This document shows positions 1 through 6,071 of a DNA stretch of 8,413 bases, piece after piece. The stretch covers positions 1 through 8,413 of the forward strand of contig CAINOM010000468.1 in assembly GCA_903851455.1 (NCBI GenBank), given 5' to 3'. Positions within the stretch are counted from its first letter, which is position 1; every line of letters begins with the position of its first letter. The notes beneath the pieces are model-generated. The model had not been told where the DNA came from and searched no databases. It was given only the letters and a program-made list of their open reading frames with translations. The stretch is from an uncultured Bacteroidota bacterium. GTDB lineage: Bacteria; Bacteroidota; Bacteroidia; Chitinophagales; Chitinophagaceae. Both the position numbers and the translations under genes were made by a program.

Positions 1-43
1 CGGGGATCGGATTGGGGATAAATAGGGGAATTGGGAATTCGGC
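1..43. other. Region downstream of the C10 gene with spaced G-runs
   Basis: The plus strand has GGGG at 2-5, 14-17 and 25-28 and GGG at 33-35. The transcript of the minus-strand cluster would be C-rich here. A small GAATT-GGG-AATTC inverted repeat (28-40) is too short and AT-rich to count as a clear terminator. No further gene is visible in this fragment. Confidence 0.4.
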
Positions 44-2182
44 TTAATGCACTACAACTATTTTTTTGGTTGTTTTGTGGCCGTTGGATAATAGTTCAAC
101 AATATAGATGCCCGGGTCAATATCTGCGAGGGAAATGGATGTGACCAAATGTGGCATTGCGGCTTGTATGTTTTTAACGACCTGGCCCAAAATATTGACA
201 AGCCGGACTTCATTCAGTTCGTTATTATAGGGGTCAACATAGATCATGTTATTTGCCGGATTTGGATACACGTAGATCTCATTAGCGTTAAAATTCATCA
301 CGCCTCCGACATTTACTACTATAGGATTTGTCATCCAGGCCGATCCTGTGACGTAGTAACCGCCCGTGTCGGTATACTGATGTTTCAATATCAGAATATA
401 TTTACCGGGCGGCACTGCAAGGTTACTGTCGGTAAAAGTGCACTCATATTTATCATATGGATTAATATAAAGGCCTCGTTTTTGACCGATGTCGTATATC
501 TGCACACCTGTATTGATATCATATAACCCAATATCGAGGTTGCCGGTGAACCGTACCTGTCCAATATCGGCTATATGCACATTGATGCTCGCCGGGCTAC
601 CATGCGCTAACGTATCCTCAATGATCCGGATTGGCTGATACAGCATTATATCGGTATCATCAGCAATACCCATTACGGTATAGTTGATATAGTCCCCGTT
701 GTTTGCCACGGGAATCCATTGGTCGGTGCCTGTGCTCCTGTGTAAAACGCGAATGGAATAAATGCCGCTGATCAGATCGTACATTCCGCTGGTAGCAAAT
801 GTCAACGTGGATGTGCTATCGCCCACATTTATCTTTTGCCCGTTTATTGTTTGCAGTGTTCCCAAAATCTTGCCTGAGCTATCATATACCTGCGCGCAAA
901 AATCGCCACTGAATTGCGTTCCTCCTTTGTTTACGATTTTCGTTTTTACTGAAAATGGACCTCCGTATCTTACGGGAGAACTTGATGTTGTAAGGCAATT
1001 CTGCAATTGCAAGCTGCCCGTATTGTCGGGGAAAGCATCCGGCTCAATGCCGATTATCGCTTCATGCTCCTGACTGAAACCTGCCGGTGTTTTTAAAGTG
1101 AAATAGCCATTGCTCATTCCACCCCATCCCCAATTGAAATGAAAAAAGCTATCGGTCTCATATCCATCACATACCCAGCAATGGCCCTCCACATTATTGA
1201 AACCGGCATAGATTACAGGCCGTGAAGCATCGAGTTCTGCCACCAGCATTTGCTCCCACTTGGTGGTAGTCATACTATCCATCAGGTCATCGCCCGACCT
1301 GGCAACGGATGTCAAAGACGGCTTATAATGAAAATAGGTTTGTAGCGCGTAAGAAGTGATGTTCGTTTGCATGCTGTCGCCGGGTATCACCCATGCCCCG
1401 CTGCCATCAACACCGTATTGCATATCTACACTTACTCCGGCGCTATACATCAGCGTTGCAACGGCAGTGTCAGGGCCGCCTAAGCTATCCCGCATTGCAT
1501 CCCACTGGTATTTTGTTGCGCCAAAGTTTACTGTTTGAGGGCCGTAAAGAACGTGCTGGTACGTATGCGACCCGCAGCCCACCACGGGCCAGTTCCAGTA
1601 TTTCATTACCTGGGCCATCGCTGTTGCTACGCACCCGGTAACTGCGTGGGCGCGCTGCAGCACATCATAGGGGCACAGATCGTTAAAATACGGGGACTGA
1701 TTCCATTTTGTGGTAAGCAACGGGCCAACACTCGTGGTTTTTGCAACCCGAGAGCCTTTCCTGCTGATCAGCTCATCCCATTTTTCTTTTGTTTCCGCAG
1801 CGGGTGTTACGTTGTTTTGTATTGCATAATTTATCTCCTGCTGATATCCATTCATCCAGTAAACAACGTTCCTGTTCTGGCTATCATAATTAAAAACTGT
1901 TTCCCTGGAATAACCCAGGATCGGCTGTACCCTGTCATCCGCTGAAACTATTACGAAACCAGTTGGATTTACATTGAAGACATAAAAGCTGGTCGCGTCA
2001 ATGCCGTTGATAGCAGAAGTTGGACGGTATACGGTGGTAGCATCAGAGACAGGTCCCATCCCGATAGAAGTTAAAAAGGCAATGCCCACGAGCTTCGCAG
2101 TTGCCTCATCAATGGCTTTGCCATAAGATGCATTACTCGCAAGGTTTATCAATAATGCCAATAAACAGATTCTGCTTTTCAT
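44..2182 (-). CDS. Secreted C10 (streptopain-like) cysteine protease with T9SS sorting domain
   Basis: This is a 712-residue secreted papain-fold cysteine protease of the SpeB/streptopain family (MEROPS C10). Residues 1-21 look like a signal peptide. A prodomain covers about 23-150 and contains GFVIVSADDRVQPILGYS (75-92), typical of C10 propeptides. The catalytic domain runs about 152-384. It has WNQ at 160-162 (oxyanion-hole Gln), the nucleophile Cys184 in TGCVATAMAQVMKYWNWP, the catalytic His334 in GHCWVCDG, and NWGWGG at 350-355. All expected catalytic residues are present, so it should be active after propeptide removal. Residues about 385-630 look like two beta-sandwich/Ig-like modules. 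Residues 635-712 form a T9SS type A domain (YPNP at 639-642, then GIYIVELL and a Lys-rich end). It is the last gene of the cluster, 12 bp after the M43-like gene, so co-transcription and possibly translational coupling are likely. The ATG is the only start that gives a full signal peptide, and no Shine-Dalgarno is visible. Substrate is unknown. Confidence 0.93.
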   Translation of the reverse strand: MKSRICLLALLINLASNASYGKAIDEATAKLVGIAFLTSIGMGPVSDATTVYRPTSAINGIDATSFYVFNVNPTGFVIVSADDRVQPILGYSRETVFNYDSQNRNVVYWMNGYQQEINYAIQNNVTPAAETKEKWDELISRKGSRVAKTTSVGPLLTTKWNQSPYFNDLCPYDVLQRAHAVTGCVATAMAQVMKYWNWPVVGCGSHTYQHVLYGPQTVNFGATKYQWDAMRDSLGGPDTAVATLMYSAGVSVDMQYGVDGSGAWVIPGDSMQTNITSYALQTYFHYKPSLTSVARSGDDLMDSMTTTKWEQMLVAELDASRPVIYAGFNNVEGHCWVCDGYETDSFFHFNWGWGGMSNGYFTLKTPAGFSQEHEAIIGIEPDAFPDNTGSLQLQNCLTTSSSPVRYGGPFSVKTKIVNKGGTQFSGDFCAQVYDSSGKILGTLQTINGQKINVGDSTSTLTFATSGMYDLISGIYSIRVLHRSTGTDQWIPVANNGDYINYTVMGIADDTDIMLYQPIRIIEDTLAHGSPASINVHIADIGQVRFTGNLDIGLYDINTGVQIYDIGQKRGLYINPYDKYECTFTDSNLAVPPGKYILILKHQYTDTGGYYVTGSAWMTNPIVVNVGGVMNFNANEIYVYPNPANNMIYVDPYNNELNEVRLVNILGQVVKNIQAAMPHLVTSISLADIDPGIYIVELLSNGHKTTKKIVVVH

Positions 2183-2184
2183 AA

Positions 2185-2196
2185 AACAACGTTGTT
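2185..2196. repeat. Palindrome AACAACGTTGTT between the M43-like and C10 genes
   Basis: A perfect 12-bp palindrome fills nearly the whole 12-bp gap and overlaps the stop codon of the M43-like gene, just before the C10 start. It has no loop and no U-tract, so it is not a terminator. It may be chance or may affect translational coupling. Confidence 0.25.
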
Positions 2197-4324
2197 ACTG
2201 TACTACCAGCTTTTCGGTCTGGTTAATTCTTGCTGTAATAATGTGAACAAGATACAGGCCTATTGACGGAAGTACGGTTGCCGGTATTTCAATTTTTTCG
2301 GTAGTATTGTTTGTGTTTTCGTGCATTTTATATACACACTTTCCGGTAATATCGGTTACGATTATCGTCACGTCTTGTATAGCTACCTTGTCTTTAACAA
2401 TAGCATAGGCGCCTGCCTGTGTTGGGTTTGGCACCAGAGACAGGCCCTCAGGCATGTGTTCTGTCATCGCAATACTTTCGGGAAATCCACTAAAATTGAA
2501 ATGGTCGAGATAGAAATTGTTCCCCATTGAAATTCCTGTAGAATCTGCTCCCGGATGATAACGAAAGCGAAAGAGGGAATATGCCGTTCGTGCCGCGGCA
2601 GGTAGAGAAATATGGTGTGCCATCCAGTCGCCTGGGGATAAGGGCGCATAAGGATCGCTAACTCCATTTTTATTAAATAATGAGTCCCGTCGTAAGGTTT
2701 CTAACGTATGCCATGAATAGTTATGATCTGCTGAATATTGAACTTCGAGACTGTCGCCGGAGTGGAGGATATTCAGGAAACGAGTAGCGCCCGACGTCAT
2801 AAAATTCAGGAAGCACGAATCTCCAAAGCCCGTAAGATCAAAGGCGGGTGTAAAAATATCATCAACATCTCCTAAGGCCATGCCTGTAGTATTTTCAGGA
2901 AAGGTGCGGACATCGTAGCCCGTATATTCGAGGCCGGTGTTGTCAAAATAGCCGTTGTTGATGAGCTGCCATTTAAAACCATTGCCGTAGTAATTAAACA
3001 TCGGCCATTTGCCCATGCCAACGCTCGGGACGAATTCCTGCACGTAGCCAAGCGCATTGGTGGCGATAGAGTCCGCAATGAAAAGCGCATTAGAATCGGT
3101 AAGTGTAGTTGTGCCGGTATTATTTCCGGTAACGGCAAGAGAAACTGTTACCCACCCCGGCTCGTGGAACGCATTTAAAACCGCTGATAAAGCAGTACTT
3201 GTCGGAACGTGAGCACTGTTGGAAAATGCCCAGGATGCGGCAACTATTGTATCGTTCCAGCTTTTATTAACAAATCCTACGTTTTGCCCCTGGCAATAAA
3301 AATGCCGGGGCACTGTGCTGCCGATTGACGGGCTGCCAACGCTGAAATCAGCAACCGGCCACAAATCGTGCACTGGCTGGTTCACACCGGTAACGGCGGA
3401 AGTATATGGGGTAACCAGGCTATCTCGTTTCCCGTAATCCAATTGTAAAACGTTCTGCATATATTGGCCCTGACCATAGGTAAACATAATACCGCACGGC
3501 CCCGGGCTAGACATAATATTTTGAACGTTGGGAGTGTCACAGACGGTATCATAGATGTTAGTACAGCTATAGAAATCGTCATTGCAAGGCGGCGTATCAG
3601 GAATCCCGTCATTGTCACTGCAGGTGGCCGGGCCAAATGCATAGCAAGGATATGGTAGGTTCAGATACCTTGCAAAATAAAGCGCAATATAGCCACCGGG
3701 ATAGGGTGCAAAATAGCCGTAATTTAAAACCAATCCGTCATAATACGGACTGTATGCTGCCATGGTTGGTGTGTAATAGATGGAGGCAACCGGTGAACTT
3801 GAATTTGACGTCCAGATGTTTAAATACCGCTCCTGTGGCCACTGAGATACTTTCACCTGGTCTGAGCCGGCGTATGTGAGGTAAGTAAAAATATGCTCCA
3901 CGCCCTTCGTCGGATTCCCGCGTGGGTCGATGGTTGCCAACTTAAAGGAAATTTTCGTGTTGGCCGCCACCGCTTTGAATTTGGCAATGATATTTACAGT
4001 ATCCGGGTTGGTTTTCAGAAAAAAACTATTAACACTATCTAATATCTTGTATATCGTAGTGTCTGGTATCAGTTCTACACCATAATTATGCAGCACATGC
4101 ACCACCACAGGTATGGTATAAAGCACGGTGCCGCCGCTAGTCGTTCTGTCTACGTGATTCCAGTCTATTTTGTCCAGTTGCCTCAGTACTTGTTCGGTGA
4201 GCTGTTGTTTGGCGTACTCACTTGCAGGGTTAGATGCTTGTTCCGCCTCATGAGGGGGTGTATTTTGAGCAATAGACAGCTGTGCCATTACACACCCGAT
4301 AAATAAGAGTAGAGCACACTTCAT
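2195..4324 (-). CDS. Secreted M43-like (cytophagalysin/pappalysin) pseudoprotease with T9SS sorting domain
   Basis: The 709-residue product starts with a signal peptide (about 1-20, ending SIAQ). Residues about 68-305 match the M43 metalloprotease fold: IPVVVHVLHN (71-80), ISFKLATIDPRGNPTKGVE (125-143), YLNIWTSN (167-174), YDGLVLNYGYF (195-205), DNDGIPDTP (237-245), CDTPNVQNIMSSPGPCGIMF (262-281, the Met-turn region). Where active M43 enzymes carry HExxHxxNLxH, this protein has LYFARYLNLPY (215-225). All three zinc-binding His and the catalytic Glu are replaced, while the surrounding YLNLP is kept. It is therefore predicted not to bind zinc at this site or to cleave peptides. A PKD-like domain follows (about 323-420), then a jelly-roll/MAM-like beta domain (about 428-615), and a T9SS type A domain (about 627-709, VPNP at 631-634). 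The frame is intact throughout, so this is a pseudoenzyme rather than a pseudogene. It sits 71 bp after the preceding gene and 12 bp before the C10 protease. A binding, scaffold or regulatory role is inferred, not shown. Confidence 0.88.
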   Translation of the reverse strand: MKCALLLFIGCVMAQLSIAQNTPPHEAEQASNPASEYAKQQLTEQVLRQLDKIDWNHVDRTTSGGTVLYTIPVVVHVLHNYGVELIPDTTIYKILDSVNSFFLKTNPDTVNIIAKFKAVAANTKISFKLATIDPRGNPTKGVEHIFTYLTYAGSDQVKVSQWPQERYLNIWTSNSSSPVASIYYTPTMAAYSPYYDGLVLNYGYFAPYPGGYIALYFARYLNLPYPCYAFGPATCSDNDGIPDTPPCNDDFYSCTNIYDTVCDTPNVQNIMSSPGPCGIMFTYGQGQYMQNVLQLDYGKRDSLVTPYTSAVTGVNQPVHDLWPVADFSVGSPSIGSTVPRHFYCQGQNVGFVNKSWNDTIVAASWAFSNSAHVPTSTALSAVLNAFHEPGWVTVSLAVTGNNTGTTTLTDSNALFIADSIATNALGYVQEFVPSVGMGKWPMFNYYGNGFKWQLINNGYFDNTGLEYTGYDVRTFPENTTGMALGDVDDIFTPAFDLTGFGDSCFLNFMTSGATRFLNILHSGDSLEVQYSADHNYSWHTLETLRRDSLFNKNGVSDPYAPLSPGDWMAHHISLPAAARTAYSLFRFRYHPGADSTGISMGNNFYLDHFNFSGFPESIAMTEHMPEGLSLVPNPTQAGAYAIVKDKVAIQDVTIIVTDITGKCVYKMHENTNNTTEKIEIPATVLPSIGLYLVHIITARINQTEKLVVQ

Positions 4325-4372
4325 AATAGTATAGACGTATCGCCGGCCGAAATTCTTGGGTCGCCGGAGAAA

Positions 4373-4382
4373 TAAATGTACA
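4373..4382 (-). promoter_or_regulatory. TGTACATTTA motif upstream of the M43-like gene
   Basis: On the minus strand this reads TGTACATTTA, about 50 bases before the ATG at 4324. It includes TACATTTA, a 7-of-8 match to the Bacteroidota -7 element TAnnTTTG, but no TTTG was found about 20 bp upstream. It may be a weak internal promoter or a copy of the shared TGTACA site. Confidence 0.3.
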
Positions 4383-4395
4383 ATTATTCCGCAGC

Positions 4396-6000
4396 TTAGT
4401 TCTTCACCACCTTGCCGGCGTACTCGCCGTTCACTTTCATCAGGTACATGCCCGAGGGGAGCTCTTTCAGGTCGATGTCCACTTTAAGGGCATCGCAGGA
4501 ACGGGTGAAAACCTCCTGGCCGGTGAGATCGAGAATGGTCACTTGTTGTATTTTGCCAGAAGCAAGGGAAACAGAAAAAGCACCGCTTGTCGGATTTGGA
4601 TAGATAGTAACGCTGTTCAGCATCACGACATTTTCAGACATTGTTGTGCTGCCTTCTTTTTCTTTTGAATTAATGACAACAGTGGGTACAGTAGTACGTT
4701 TAGCCGCGGGGAACAGCACATTGTTAAGTATCAGCCGGTAGCCTGGTGAGTTTGGGTATTGGCTTAGGTCTGTTGCGGGGTTGCCAACGGCGTGCCTGTA
4801 ATCCTCGGGGTCGTGGCCACCATAAAAAGTCCAGGTACCTTTTCCGCATTCGCCATGCAGGTATCGCGCTTCATAACCGGTCATGTAGGCCGGGCAGGCA
4901 ACCCATTTGCCGTCTTCATACCGTGTATTTTCTGTTTGGATGAAATCACCGAGTATGGTTACATCAGGTTTAATGGCCTGTGGCGAAAATGCCGTTGTCT
5001 GGCCCATAAAGCCTTTGATTTTCGTAGTGTGATTCTGGCAGAGCATGGCAGGTACCTGGTCAAATTTTGCTGTAAAAGAAAGGAGGTTGAAATGATCGTC
5101 TTCCCGCGTCACATTCCGGGAGCTTGCCTTGTCTATACTGGAATGTTCATAGTTATACCGGCTTGTGTAAACGGCAAAATCTTTAAATGCGAGACAGTTA
5201 GAAAAATCAAGTTTGCGTTGCGCATCTATATCTACCGGGTCGCCGTCAAACTTGCCCGGGCATATATCAGTATGCTCGGCAGCCAGCGCTATATCAAAGG
5301 TTTCCGTGGCAGAGCACATGGCAAACATATTTCCTCCGTTGGCAACAAAGTCGCGTATTTTTTTCACCACGGCCAGTTGCAATTGCGATACCTTTTTGAA
5401 ACCATGTTTAGCGGCGACTGCTTCCATTGCTTTTTGGTCATCCTTATACCATTGCGTATTGCCAAACTGGTTGTAGAATTTTCCGTATTGACCGGTAAAA
5501 TCCTGGTGGTGCAGGTGTACCCAGTCATACTCTTCCAGGTCGCCCGCCAGTACTTCATCGGCGTATAGTTTGTCGTACGGAATTTCGGCATAGCCAAGCG
5601 CCAGCGACACGGCATCATCCCACGGCTCAGAGCTGGATGGATTATAAACAGCTATTTTGGGGGCCTTCTCCAGTTTTACAATAGCGCCATTAAATGCTGG
5701 GTCATTTACCTGTTTTGCAATTTGAGCATACTCTTTATTGCTCATCTTCACAAAGCTCACATGACGGGATTTGCACAGCACAGCGATTTCTTTATTATAG
5801 TCGAGTGCATAGCTGCCGCCCCTGTAATTGAGCAGCCAGTCTACCTTAATGCTGTCCATAAGCGCAGCGTATGCGATGCCATAGGCCTTAAGATGATCGG
5901 TTTGTGAACCGGCATCCATGGGAATGAAAATTTTGGAAGCCTGTACTCCTGTAGTAAGGAGTGTGCAAAAAATGCAAAGAGTAAAGAGTCTCACTTTCAT
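4396..6000 (-). CDS. Secreted GATase1/ThuA-like protein ('asparagine synthetase B' family name) with T9SS domain, paralog 2
   Basis: The 534-residue product has a signal peptide (1-21, cleavage after VQA). Residues 23-435 match a Bacteroidota family that, from memory, is commonly labelled 'asparagine synthetase B'. Neither an N-terminal Cys glutaminase nor an ATP-pyrophosphatase SGGxDS motif is visible, and the protein is exported, so that name is unsupported. Visible blocks are KIFIPMD (23-29), HLKAYGIA (36-43), WLLNYRGGS (55-63), EPWDDAVSLALGYAEIPYD (125-143), YDWVHLHHQDFTGQYGKF (158-175), NGGNMFAMCSA (221-231), FMGQTTAF (331-338), GGHDPEDY (394-401) and NSPGYRLILNN (417-427). Cys229 after a glycine-rich turn, with His396 and Glu399, resembles a class I amidotransferase layout; this is inference. 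Residues about 462-534 are a T9SS type A domain (YPNP at 467-470). It aligns without gaps to its upstream paralog over residues 1-351, then carries a 19-residue insertion (about 358-376). An in-frame stop six codons upstream fixes the start region. Function unknown. Confidence 0.88.
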   Translation of the reverse strand: MKVRLFTLCIFCTLLTTGVQASKIFIPMDAGSQTDHLKAYGIAYAALMDSIKVDWLLNYRGGSYALDYNKEIAVLCKSRHVSFVKMSNKEYAQIAKQVNDPAFNGAIVKLEKAPKIAVYNPSSSEPWDDAVSLALGYAEIPYDKLYADEVLAGDLEEYDWVHLHHQDFTGQYGKFYNQFGNTQWYKDDQKAMEAVAAKHGFKKVSQLQLAVVKKIRDFVANGGNMFAMCSATETFDIALAAEHTDICPGKFDGDPVDIDAQRKLDFSNCLAFKDFAVYTSRYNYEHSSIDKASSRNVTREDDHFNLLSFTAKFDQVPAMLCQNHTTKIKGFMGQTTAFSPQAIKPDVTILGDFIQTENTRYEDGKWVACPAYMTGYEARYLHGECGKGTWTFYGGHDPEDYRHAVGNPATDLSQYPNSPGYRLILNNVLFPAAKRTTVPTVVINSKEKEGSTTMSENVVMLNSVTIYPNPTSGAFSVSLASGKIQQVTILDLTGQEVFTRSCDALKVDIDLKELPSGMYLMKVNGEYAGKVVKN

Positions 6001-6016
6001 AACTGCAGATTTGTAT

Positions 6017-6048
6017 TAAAGTTACAGTTATTTTAATGTTTGTACAAA
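6017..6048 (-). promoter_or_regulatory. Candidate Bacteroidota promoter for the second paralog gene
   Basis: On the minus strand, TTTG (6048-6045) is followed after exactly 20 bp by TAACTTTA (6024-6017), which matches the TAnnTTTG -7 consensus except for its last base. This fits the known Bacteroidota pattern of -33 TTTG and -7 TAnnTTTG. The predicted transcription start would lie near 6010, giving a 5' leader of about 10 bases before the ATG at 6000. It would let this gene and those downstream be transcribed separately from the first paralog. Confidence 0.45.
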
Positions 6049-6055
6049 GTGTACA
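6041..6055. promoter_or_regulatory. Palindromic operator-like site TGTACA-N3-TGTACA
   Basis: Two copies of the self-complementary hexamer TGTACA, three bases apart, form a 15-bp near-perfect palindrome. It overlaps the -33 TTTG of the candidate promoter, a typical position for a dimeric regulator. The same hexamer occurs singly upstream of the two neighbouring genes. The regulator is unknown. Confidence 0.4.
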
Positions 6056-6071
6056 GTGAAAATATTGTTAA

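Noticed and set aside
3382..3879. A frameshift hiding an intact HExxH in another frame of the M43-like gene
   Set aside because: The conserved YLNLP, DNDGIPDTP and Met-turn residues are all in the same uninterrupted frame around the changed motif, so the substitutions are genuine codon changes.
4292..4324. Lipoprotein signal at Cys11 of the M43-like protein
   Set aside because: FIGC is a poor lipobox, the preceding hydrophobic stretch is too short, and a normal signal peptidase site (SIAQ) follows with a T9SS tail at the other end.
4343..4367. GC-rich hairpin (CCGGC / GCCGG arms, 15-base loop) as a terminator before the M43-like gene
   Set aside because: The stem has only five pairs, the loop is long and no T-run follows in the direction of transcription. 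Read-through is more likely.
4792..5568. 258-codon open frame on the plus strand
   Set aside because: It is fully antisense to the conserved second paralog gene, shows no signal peptide or recognisable domain, and is explained by codon bias of the real gene on the other strand.
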